41,572 nt of DNA. Source: DATILL01 sp035476575 (GTDB lineage Bacteria; Actinomycetota; Actinomycetes; Mycobacteriales; JACQDL01). The stretch lies in assembly GCA_035476575.1 (NCBI GenBank), contig DATILL010000084.1, positions 1-41,572 on the forward strand. Reading direction: 5' to 3'. The notes under the pieces are model-generated. The model made no database searches. It had not been told where the DNA came from and worked only from the letters and a program-made list of their open reading frames with translations. Below are positions 17,810 to 24,917 of this stretch, in pieces. The position numbers and the translations under genes were made by a program. Each line of letters opens with the position of its first letter. Position 1 is the first letter of the stretch.

Positions 17810-18825
17810 TGAGCCCCGTGACCGAAGGCGCGCCGAGCGCCGGAGCGAATGCCGGGCAGCCCCTTGCCGGGCAGCGCATCCTGGTCACCGGCGGGGCCGG
17901 CACGATCGGCTCGCACGTCGTCGACCAGTTGGTGGGGGTCGGTGCCGGCCACATCACGGTGCTGGACAACTTCGTCCGGGGCCGGCTGGCGAACCTCGCC
18001 TGGGCGACCAGGCACGGCCAGGACCGGGTCACGGTGGTGGACGGCGACATCACCGACCGCGACACGGTCCGCACGGTGTCCGACGGCATCGACGTGGTGT
18101 TCCACCTGGCCGCGATCCGGATCACCCAGTGCGCCGAGGACCCGCGGCTCGCCCTGGAGTGCCTGGTCGATGGCACCTTCAACGTCGTCGAGGCGGCCGC
18201 CGAGGCCGGCGTACGCAAGGTGGTGGCGTCCTCCTCGGCTTCGGTCTACGGCCTGGCCGACACCTTCCCGACGCCGGAGTCGCACCACCCGTACCACAAC
18301 GACACGTTCTACGGCGCGGCCAAGGCGTTCAACGAGAGCATGCTGCGCAGCTTCCATGCGATGCGCGGGCTGGACTACATCGCACTGCGGTACTTCAACG
18401 TCTACGGCCCGCGGATGGACGCGTTCGGCAGGTACACCGAGGTGCTGATCCGTTGGATGGAGCGGATCGCGGCCGGCACGCGCCCGCTGATCTTCGGCGA
18501 CGGTGCCCAGACGATGGACTTCGTCCACGTCGCGGACATCGCCCGGGCCAACATCCTGGCCGCCCGGGCGGACGTGACCGACGAGGTCTTCAACATCGCC
18601 ACCGGGGTGGAGACCTCGCTGGCCGAGCTGGCCGAGGCGCTGCTGGTCGCGATGGGCTCCGACCTCGGCGTCGAGCATGGCCCGGAGCGGGCGGTGAACG
18701 GCGTGACCCGCCGGCTGGCCGACATCTCCGCCGCGGCCGACCGGCTCGGCTGGAAGCCGGAGATCTCCCTGGCCGACGGCATGCGCGACCTGGTCTCCTG
18801 GTGGCGAGCCGAGGCAGGACGTTGA
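17809..18825 (+). CDS. NAD-dependent nucleotide-sugar epimerase/dehydratase (extended SDR)
   Basis: A 338-residue extended short-chain dehydrogenase/reductase. The NAD-binding glycine motif TGGAGTIGS lies near residues 27-35, the serine block ASSSASVYG precedes the active site, and the catalytic pair is Tyr168 and Lys172 (FYGAAKAF). ALRYFNVYGPRM and VHVADIARA are typical of the GalE/WbpP and UDP-glucuronate decarboxylase relatives. It probably epimerises, dehydrates or otherwise remodels a UDP-sugar precursor for the polysaccharide. I cannot distinguish 4-epimerase from 4,6-dehydratase from the motifs alone. The ATG overlaps the preceding stop by one base, so the two genes are co-translated. 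Confidence 0.88.
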   Translation: MSPVTEGAPSAGANAGQPLAGQRILVTGGAGTIGSHVVDQLVGVGAGHITVLDNFVRGRLANLAWATRHGQDRVTVVDGDITDRDTVRTVSDGIDVVFHLAAIRITQCAEDPRLALECLVDGTFNVVEAAAEAGVRKVVASSSASVYGLADTFPTPESHHPYHNDTFYGAAKAFNESMLRSFHAMRGLDYIALRYFNVYGPRMDAFGRYTEVLIRWMERIAAGTRPLIFGDGAQTMDFVHVADIARANILAARADVTDEVFNIATGVETSLAELAEALLVAMGSDLGVEHGPERAVNGVTRRLADISAAADRLGWKPEISLADGMRDLVSWWRAEAGR

Positions 18826-20027
18826 CCCCGCTCACGATCTTCTGCGCGGGCACGTCCTGGGACGGCGTGCCCGGCTCCGACCGGCACCTGGCCACGGCGC
18901 TGTGCCGCTACTCCCAGGTGTTGTGGGTCGACCCACCGGTCTCCCTGCTGACCCCGGCGCGGTTCCGCGGCTCGGCCGGCCGGCGGCTGGTGCCAAGGCT
19001 GGCTGAGCTGGACGCCGGCCTGCTCCGGCTGACCCCGACCGCCGCACCGGGCTGGACCCGGCAGGGTGTCCGGTGGACCACCTGGCCGTTGGTGCGCGCC
19101 CAGCTCCGGTGGGCGCTGCGCCGGCTGGGCCAGCGCCCGCACGCGGTGGTGGCGTGCTCGCTGGACGATGTGCTGACCGGCTGGCCGAGCGGGGTCCGGA
19201 CCGTCCTGTACGGCACTGACGACTACGTGGCCGGCGCCCAGCTCATGGGCCAGGGCGTGCCCCGCTTGGTCCGCGAGGAGCGCCGCCAGCTCCGCCGCGC
19301 CGACCTGGTGGTCGCGGTGTCGCCGGTGCTGCGGGACCGGTGGGCCGACCGGGGCGCGCGGGCGGTCGCCGTGCTGCCCAACGGCTGTGACGTGGCGGCG
19401 TTCGCGGACGTCGACTCGGCCCCGCGCCCGGCCGCCGTACCACCCGGCCGGCCGGTGGTGGGGCTGGTAGGCCAGCTCTCCGAGCGGATCGACCTGGACC
19501 TGCTGGACGCGGTGGCCGCCCTGGACTGCACGTTGCTCGTCGTCGGGCCCCGCCGGCCTAGCTGGGAGCCGGCCCGGTTCGCGGCCCTGGCCGCCCGCCC
19601 GAACGTCGTCTACGTCGGGCCGGTCCCGGCCGCCGACCTGCCCGCGTACCTCGGGGCGATGGACGTCGGCATCACGCCGTACCAGAGCTCGGCGTTCAAC
19701 CGGGCGTCGTTCCCGCTGAAGACGCTGGAGTACCTGGCCGCCGGCCGGGCGGTGGTCAGCACCGACCTGCCGGCGACCCGCTGGCTGGGCACCGACCTGG
19801 TGGCGACGGCGGTGGGCCCGGCCGAGTTCGCCGCGGCGGTGCTGGCGGCGCTGCCCACCGCGCGGGACGCCGGCCTGATGGACAAGCGGCGGGTGTTCGC
19901 CGCGGAGCACTCGTGGCAGCGCCGGGCGGCCGAGCTCGCCACGCTGCTGGGCCTGACCGGGTCAGGTCAGACCGGGTCAGGTCAGACCGGGTCGACACCG
20001 ACCGAGCCAAGCGAGGAGAGCCGATGA
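18822..20027 (+). CDS. GT-B fold glycosyltransferase
   Basis: A 401-residue predicted cytosolic or membrane-associated glycosyltransferase of the GT4-like GT-B type. It begins MTPLTIFCAGTSWDGVPGSD from a TTG codon whose TTGA overlaps the epimerase stop. The N-terminal acceptor domain contains VLYGTDDYVAGA. The C-terminal donor domain has VVGLVGQLSERID, YVGPVPAADLPAYLGAMDVG and SSAFNRASFPLKTLEYLAAG, where FPLKTLEYLAAGRAVV matches the usual donor-site helix. Its last 25 residues hold a short T-G-S-G-Q repeat from a 15-bp DNA tandem duplication and are probably a flexible tail. Acceptor and donor sugars are unknown. Confidence 0.87.
   Translation: MTPLTIFCAGTSWDGVPGSDRHLATALCRYSQVLWVDPPVSLLTPARFRGSAGRRLVPRLAELDAGLLRLTPTAAPGWTRQGVRWTTWPLVRAQLRWALRRLGQRPHAVVACSLDDVLTGWPSGVRTVLYGTDDYVAGAQLMGQGVPRLVREERRQLRRADLVVAVSPVLRDRWADRGARAVAVLPNGCDVAAFADVDSAPRPAAVPPGRPVVGLVGQLSERIDLDLLDAVAALDCTLLVVGPRRPSWEPARFAALAARPNVVYVGPVPAADLPAYLGAMDVGITPYQSSAFNRASFPLKTLEYLAAGRAVVSTDLPATRWLGTDLVATAVGPAEFAAAVLAALPTARDAGLMDKRRVFAAEHSWQRRAAELATLLGLTGSGQTGSGQTGSTPTEPSEESR
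19955..19993 (+). repeat. 15-bp in-frame tandem repeat in glycosyltransferase tail
   Basis: The unit GACCGGGTCAGGTCA occurs at 19955-19969 and 19970-19984, with a partial third copy at 19985-19993. The unit length is a multiple of three, so copy-number change would lengthen or shorten the tail by five residues without a frameshift. Confidence 0.9.
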
Positions 20028-21181
20028 TCCCGGTGATGCGCCCGTGGCTGGGCGAGGAGGAGGCGGCCGCCGCCGCGGCGGCGGTGCGGTCCGGCTGGGT
20101 CGCCCAGGGGCCGCGGGTCGCCGCCTTCGAGCGCGCGTTCGCCGGGTACGTCGGGGCCGCCGACGGGGTGGCGGTGTCGAGCTGCACGACCGGGCTGCAC
20201 CTGGCCCTGCACGTGCTCGGCGTCGGGCCGGGCGATGAGGTCGTGGTCCCGTCGTACTCCTTCATCGCCACCGCGAACGCGGTCCGCTACACCGGCGCCA
20301 CCCCGGTCTTCGCCGACGTGGCCGCCGACACCGGCAACCTCACCCCGCGGACCGTGGGGGAGGTGCTGTCGCCGCGGACCCGCGCCGTCATGGCCGTGCA
20401 CCAAGGCGGCGTGCCGGCCGACGTCGCGGCGCTGCGGGCGGTGTGCGAGCCGTTCGGCGTGCCGGTGGTCGAGGACGCCGCCTGCGCCGCCGGGTCGACG
20501 TACCAGGGGCGCCCGGTCGGCGCGGGCGCGCTGCTCGCGGCCTGGTCGTACCACCCGCGCAAGCTGCTCACGACCGGCGAGGGCGGCATGGTGACCACCG
20601 ACAGCCCGGAATGGTCGGCGCGGATGCGGCGGCTGCGCGAGCACGGGATGAGCGTGTCGGCGGCGGACCGGCACGCGGCCGGCGGCGTGGTGATCGAGGA
20701 GTACGCCGAGACCGGCTTCAACTACCGGATGACCGACGTGCAGGCCGCGATCGGGCTGGTCCAGCTCGGCAAGCTGCCGGCGATGGTGGAGCGGCGGCGG
20801 TCGCTGGCCGCGCGCTACCAGGTCCTGCTGGCCGGGCTCGGCGGGCTGCCCGGGGATGATGGGTTGCGCTGGGTCACCGACCCGGCGTACGGGACGACCA
20901 ACTTCCAGTCCTTCTGGGTGGAGCTGCCGGTCAGCTACCCCGGCTCGCGCACCGACGTGCTCGCCGCGCTGGCCCAGCGTGGCGTGTCGGCCCGGCGCGG
21001 CATCATGGCCTCCCACCTGGAGCCGGCGTACCGCGACCACCCGCACGTCCCGCTGCCGGTGACCGAGCGGCTGACCGAGCGCACCCTCATCCTGCCGCTC
21101 TACCACGACCTGACCGAGGCCGAGCAGGACCTCGTGGTGACCGCGCTGGCCGAGGTGCTGAGCACGGCGGGGGTGCGCTGA
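20024..21181 (+). CDS. DegT/DnrJ/EryC1/StrS-family sugar aminotransferase (first copy)
   Basis: A 385-residue PLP-dependent aminotransferase that should convert a keto-nucleotide-sugar into an amino sugar using glutamate. The internal aldimine lysine is Lys180 in SYHPRKLLTTGEGG. Upstream motifs are SSCTTGLHLALHVLGVGPGD, PSYSFIATANAV and VVEDAACAAGS. The HPRK-TTGEGG form is common among enzymes making 4-amino sugars, and the next gene is a NeuD/PglD-like acetyltransferase, so an aminotransferase-acetyltransferase pair of the PglE/PglD kind is plausible. The ATG at 20024 overlaps the glycosyltransferase stop (ATGA) and has a GAGGAGAG ribosome site. Confidence 0.92.
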   Translation: MIPVMRPWLGEEEAAAAAAAVRSGWVAQGPRVAAFERAFAGYVGAADGVAVSSCTTGLHLALHVLGVGPGDEVVVPSYSFIATANAVRYTGATPVFADVAADTGNLTPRTVGEVLSPRTRAVMAVHQGGVPADVAALRAVCEPFGVPVVEDAACAAGSTYQGRPVGAGALLAAWSYHPRKLLTTGEGGMVTTDSPEWSARMRRLREHGMSVSAADRHAAGGVVIEEYAETGFNYRMTDVQAAIGLVQLGKLPAMVERRRSLAARYQVLLAGLGGLPGDDGLRWVTDPAYGTTNFQSFWVELPVSYPGSRTDVLAALAQRGVSARRGIMASHLEPAYRDHPHVPLPVTERLTERTLILPLYHDLTEAEQDLVVTALAEVLSTAGVR

Positions 21182-21183
21182 CG

Positions 21184-21870
21184 GTGCCGCCGGGGGGTGC
21201 GCCGGGAGGGCGGGCACGGCCGCTGCTGCTGGTCGGGGCCGGCGGGCTGGCCCGCGAGACGCTGGCCGCGGTCCGGTCGTACGACCGTCCGCCGTGGGCT
21301 CCGCTGGGCTTCCTGGACGACAACCCCGAGCGGCATGGCCAGACGCTGGACGGGCTGCCGGTGCTCGGCCCGGTCGAGGCCGTGCACGAGCACCCGGACG
21401 TGGCGGTCGTGCTGTGTACGGCGTCCGCGAAGGACCAGGCCAGCCGGCAGCGGATCCAGGATCGGCTGGGCCTGCCGGCCGAGCGGTACGCGACCGTGCT
21501 GCACGTCGGCGCCAGCCTGGCCCGGGGCACCGAGGTCGGGCCGGGCAGCATCATGCTGGCCGGCGTGGTGGTCACCGCGCCGCAGCGGATCGGTGCGCAC
21601 GTGGTGGCCATGCCGCACGTCGTGCTGACCCACGACGACGAGGTCGGCGACTACGTCACGTTGGCCGGCCGGGTGAGCCTCTCCGGCGGGGTCCGCGTCG
21701 GCGATGGCGCGTACCTCGGCACCGGGGCGCTGGTCCGGGAGTCGCTGCGGGTCGGGGCCTGGTCGCTGGTCGGGATGGGCGCGGTGGTGCTGTCCGACGT
21801 GCCGCCGTTCGAGGTCTGGGTGGGCAACCCGGCCCGACGGCTGCGCCGGGTGGAGGTGCGGCTGGCATGA
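21184..21870 (+). CDS. NeuD/PglD-like sugar acetyltransferase
   Basis: A 228-residue protein with an N-terminal nucleotide-sugar-binding Rossmann-like domain (LLLVGAGGLARETLAAVRSY, GFLDDNPERHG) and a C-terminal left-handed beta-helix of hexapeptide repeats. The helix ends in the usual GNPARRLRRVE tail of acetyl-CoA-dependent acetyltransferases. It should acetylate the amino group made by the aminotransferase ending 2 nt upstream, or O-acetylate the sugar. The start is a GTG at 21184; its first dozen residues are low-complexity, so a later start is possible. The following glycosyltransferase ATG overlaps its stop. Confidence 0.87.
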   Translation: MPPGGAPGGRARPLLLVGAGGLARETLAAVRSYDRPPWAPLGFLDDNPERHGQTLDGLPVLGPVEAVHEHPDVAVVLCTASAKDQASRQRIQDRLGLPAERYATVLHVGASLARGTEVGPGSIMLAGVVVTAPQRIGAHVVAMPHVVLTHDDEVGDYVTLAGRVSLSGGVRVGDGAYLGTGALVRESLRVGAWSLVGMGAVVLSDVPPFEVWVGNPARRLRRVEVRLA

Positions 21871-23102
21871 CGGTGGCTGGCATGAGGGTGCTGGTGTACC
21901 CGCACGCGATGGAGCTCGGCGGCTCGCAGCTCAACGCGATCGAGCTGGCCGCTGCGGTCCGCGACCGCGGCCACGACGTCTGGGTGGTGGCCGAGGACGG
22001 GCCGCTGGTGTCCACTGTGGAGGGTCTGGGGCTGGAGCGGATCCCGCTGCGGGTTGGCGCGAGCCGGCGGCGGCCGTCGTCGGCGGTGGCCCGGCAGCTC
22101 ATCGAGGTGGCCCGGCGGCGCGGGGTCGGCGTGGTGCACGGGTACGAGTGGCCGCCGGGCATCGAGGCGTTCTTCGGGCCGCGGCTGCGGCTCGGCACGC
22201 CGGCCGTGTGCACGGTGATGTCGATGTCGGTGGCGCCGTTCCTGCCGCGCGGCCTGCCGCTGGTGGTAGGCACCGCCGACCTGCGGGACCGGGCCCGGGC
22301 CGACGGGTTCCGGCAGGTCACCCTGATCGAGCCGCCAGTCGACGTACGGGCCAACTCGCCGTCCGCCGCGGGTGTCGACCCGGCCGCGTTCCGGGCCCGG
22401 CACGGGCTGGACCCGGCGTTGCCGCTGGTGGTGGCGGTCTGCCGGCTGGTGCCCGAGCTGAAGCTGGAGGGCCTGCTCGCCGCGGTCGAGGCGGTGGGTC
22501 GGCTGAACGCCGGCGGCACCCGCTGCCAGCTCGCCATCGTCGGCGACGGGCCGTCCCGGCCGGTCCTGGCCGAGCGGGCGCGCGAGGTAGGCGGCGGGGC
22601 GACTGTCCTTACGGGACAGTTGGCGGACCCGCGGCCGGCGTACGCCGCGGCGGACGTGATGCTCGGCATGGGCGGCTCGGCGCTGCGCGGCATGGCGTTC
22701 GGCACGCCGCTCGTGGTGCAGGGCGAGCGGGGTTTCTGGGAGCTGCTCACGCCGGGCTCCGCGGCCCGGTTCCTGGCCCAGGGCTGGTACGGCGTGGGGT
22801 CCGGCGGCGATGGCGCGGCCACGCTGGCCGGCATCCTGCGCGGGCTGCTGGCCGACCCCGGCGAGCGCGACCGGCTCGGCCGGTACGCCCGTGAGCTGGT
22901 GGTCGACCGGTTCAGCCTGGAGCACGCCGCGGGCGTGCAGGAGGCGGTGTACGCCGCCGCGACCGGCGGCCAGCGCCGGTTGCCGGCGGCCGACGCAGTC
23001 CGCTCCGCGGTCGGCGTCGGGTCCTACAAAGTCCGCCGCAAGGTGGCCCGGCTGCGCGGGACGGCGCGCACGGATGACTTCAACGCGGTAGGAGGACGGT
23101 AG
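21867..23102 (+). CDS. GT4-like glycosyltransferase
   Basis: A 411-residue GT-B glycosyltransferase. The N-terminus MRVLVYPHAMELGGSQLNAI is the typical GT4 opening with a G-G-S-Q acceptor loop. The C-terminal half has LVVAVCRLVPELKLEGLLAA, QLAIVGDGPSRPVLAERARE and YAAADVMLGMGGSALRGMAF. The usual E-x7-E donor motif is replaced around MGGSALRGMAFGTPLVV, with glycine-serine where many members have glutamate. Activity is therefore likely but not certain. The start ATG overlaps the acetyltransferase stop (ATGA). It should add one sugar to the lipid-linked repeat unit at the inner membrane face. Confidence 0.86.
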   Translation: MTVAGMRVLVYPHAMELGGSQLNAIELAAAVRDRGHDVWVVAEDGPLVSTVEGLGLERIPLRVGASRRRPSSAVARQLIEVARRRGVGVVHGYEWPPGIEAFFGPRLRLGTPAVCTVMSMSVAPFLPRGLPLVVGTADLRDRARADGFRQVTLIEPPVDVRANSPSAAGVDPAAFRARHGLDPALPLVVAVCRLVPELKLEGLLAAVEAVGRLNAGGTRCQLAIVGDGPSRPVLAERAREVGGGATVLTGQLADPRPAYAAADVMLGMGGSALRGMAFGTPLVVQGERGFWELLTPGSAARFLAQGWYGVGSGGDGAATLAGILRGLLADPGERDRLGRYARELVVDRFSLEHAAGVQEAVYAAATGGQRRLPAADAVRSAVGVGSYKVRRKVARLRGTARTDDFNAVGGR

Positions 23103-24226
23103 TGAACCCGGTGCCCTTGGTGAAACCGGTGCCCTTGGTGGACCTGGCAGCGCAGCACGCGCAGGTGGCGGACGAGGTCGCGGCCGGCTGGGCCGAGGTG
23201 CTGGCCCGCACGGCGTTCGTCGGCGGCCCGCAGGTGGCCGCCTTCGAGGCCGAGTTCGCGGCGTACAGCGGGGTGGCGCACTGCGTCGGCGTGGCCAACG
23301 GCACCGACGCGATCGAGCTGGCGCTGCGGGCGGTCGGCGTCGGGCCGGGTGATGAGTGCGTGCTGCCCGCGAACACGTTCATCGCCACGGCCGAGGCGGT
23401 GGCCCGCACCGGCGCCACCCCGGTGCTGGTCGACTGCGACCCGGCGACGTACCTGGTCGACACCGGCGCGGTGGCCAACGCGGTGACCGAGCGGACTCGG
23501 GCGATCCTCCCGGTGCACCTGTACGGCCAGCTCGCGCCGGTCGAGCGGCTGGTCCCGGCCGCCGACAAGGTGGGCGCGGTGATCGTCGAGGACGCCGCGC
23601 AGGCGCAGGGCGCCCGGCGCTGCGGGGTCGGTGCCGGCAAGGTCGGCCTGCTCGCCGCCACCAGCTTCTACCCAGGCAAGAACCTCGGGGCGTACGGCGA
23701 CGCGGGCGCGGTGCTGACCGACGACGCCGGGCTGGCCGAGCAGGTCCGGCTGCTCGGCACGCACGGGTCGCCGCGCAAGTACGAGCACAGCACGCTGGGC
23801 TTCAACAGCCGGCTGGACACGCTGCAGGCCGTCGTACTCTCGGCGAAGCTGCGCAGGCTGGAGGGGTGGAACGCGGCCCGCCGGGCCGCCGCCGCCCGCT
23901 ACGACGCGCTGTTGTCCACTGTGGACGGTGTGGTCACACCGGTGACGCTGGCCGGCAACGAGCCGGTCTGGCACCTGTACGTCGTGCGGGTGCCGGAGCG
24001 GGACCTCGTCCTCAAGCGGCTGCACGAGGCGGGGATCGGCGCCGGCATCCACTACCCAACGCCGGTGCACCTGACCGAGGCGTTTGCCTCGCTGGGGTAC
24101 CGGGAGGGCGCGTTCCCGGTCGCGGAGCGGGTGGCGGGGGAGATCCTGTCGCTGCCGCTGTATGCCGAGATCACCGCCGCACAGCAGGAGCACGTGGTGT
24201 CGGTGCTGGCTGAGGCCTTGGCGTGA
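23102..24226 (+). CDS. DegT/DnrJ/EryC1/StrS-family sugar aminotransferase (second copy)
   Basis: A 374-residue PLP aminotransferase of the WbpE/FdtB/GnnB-like branch. The PLP lysine is Lys193 in SFYPGKNLGAYGDAG, with GVANGTDAIELALRAVGVGP, LPANTFIATAEAV and VIVEDAAQAQGAR. SFYPGKNLGAYGDAG is typical of enzymes acting on 3-keto sugars, which matches a Gfo/Idh 3-dehydrogenase at the operon start and a WbpD-like acetyltransferase just downstream. A perfect AGGAGG lies 6 nt before the GTG start, which shares one base with the upstream TAG. The N-terminus carries a duplicated P-V-P-L-V from a DNA duplication. It differs clearly from the aminotransferase at 20024, so two amination steps are likely. 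Confidence 0.92.
   Translation: MNPVPLVKPVPLVDLAAQHAQVADEVAAGWAEVLARTAFVGGPQVAAFEAEFAAYSGVAHCVGVANGTDAIELALRAVGVGPGDECVLPANTFIATAEAVARTGATPVLVDCDPATYLVDTGAVANAVTERTRAILPVHLYGQLAPVERLVPAADKVGAVIVEDAAQAQGARRCGVGAGKVGLLAATSFYPGKNLGAYGDAGAVLTDDAGLAEQVRLLGTHGSPRKYEHSTLGFNSRLDTLQAVVLSAKLRRLEGWNAARRAAAARYDALLSTVDGVVTPVTLAGNEPVWHLYVVRVPERDLVLKRLHEAGIGAGIHYPTPVHLTEAFASLGYREGAFPVAERVAGEILSLPLYAEITAAQQEHVVSVLAEALA
23108..23140 (+). repeat. 15-bp direct repeat at aminotransferase N-terminus
   Basis: CCGGTGCCCTTGGTG occurs at 23108-23122 and 23126-23140, an 18-bp period. It encodes PVPLV twice, immediately before the normal family N-terminus (DLAAQHAQV). A GTG inside the repeat could serve as an alternative start. 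Confidence 0.85.
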
Positions 24227-24269
24227 CGTGGGCGCAACCGATGCGGCACGGGGGGCTTGGGGGCACGGG

Positions 24270-24845
24270 ATGACGGTGGCTGACGGGGTTTTCGTCCACC
24301 CGAACGGGCTGTGCGAGTCCGCCGACGTCGGCGCCGGCACCCGGGTCTGGGCGTTCGCGCACGTGCTGCCCGGCGCCACGATCGGCCGGGGCTGCAACAT
24401 CTGCGACGGCGCGTACGTCGAGGGCGGCGCGGTGCTCGGCGGCAACGTGACGGTGAAGAACAACACGCTGGTCTTTGCCGGGGTGACCTGCGAGGACGAC
24501 GTGTTCCTCGGGCCGAACGTGGTGTTCACCAACGACCTGCGGCCGCGGGCGGCGATCAAGCGGGGGCCGGAGGAGCTGCTGCCCACGCTGGTCCGCCGGG
24601 GTGCCTCGCTCGGCGCCGGTACGGTGGTGGTGTGCGGGGTGACGGTAGGGGAGTCGGCGTTCGCCGGCGCCGGCACGGTCATCGCCCGGGACGTGCCGGC
24701 GTACGCCTTTGTGGCCGGCAACCCGGCCCGCCGCAAGGGCTGGGTGTGCGGCTGCGGGGAGCGGTTGGACGACGCGCTGCGCTGCCCGGCCTGCGGCTCG
24801 GCGTACCACCTGGTCTCCGAGGCCGCCGGCCTCACCCCCGCCTGA
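24270..24845 (+). CDS. WbpD/WlbB-like UDP-amino-sugar N-acetyltransferase with Cys-rich tail
   Basis: A 191-residue hexapeptide-repeat (left-handed beta-helix) acetyltransferase. GTRVWAFAHVLPGATIGRGC, NVTVKNNTLVFAGVTCEDDV and VFLGPNVVFTNDLRPRA match the WbpD/WlbB family, which N-acetylates a 3-amino nucleotide sugar with acetyl-CoA. The beta-helix ends at GNPARRKG and is followed by a tail with two cysteine pairs (CGCGERL and CPACGSAYHL) that could bind zinc as a small ribbon. The ATG at 24270 follows GGGGGCACGGG. It is the last gene of the operon and should act on the product of the aminotransferase at 23102. Confidence 0.88.
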   Translation: MTVADGVFVHPNGLCESADVGAGTRVWAFAHVLPGATIGRGCNICDGAYVEGGAVLGGNVTVKNNTLVFAGVTCEDDVFLGPNVVFTNDLRPRAAIKRGPEELLPTLVRRGASLGAGTVVVCGVTVGESAFAGAGTVIARDVPAYAFVAGNPARRKGWVCGCGERLDDALRCPACGSAYHLVSEAAGLTPA

Positions 24846-24878
24846 CCGCCGAAGGACAGGCGCCGCCAGGGAGATCCC

Positions 24879-24901
24879 GGTCCGGAGTGAACGGCCGGAC
24901 C
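24879..24901. terminator. Hairpin between convergent genes
   Basis: GGTCCGG (24879-24885) and CCGGACC (24895-24901) form a 7-bp stem with a 9-nt loop, extendable by a CCC/GGG pair past a small bulge. It lies between the convergent acetyltransferase and NACHT genes, so a two-way terminator is plausible. There is no T-run. Confidence 0.45.
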
Positions 24902-24917
24902 TCGGGCCCGCTCACCT

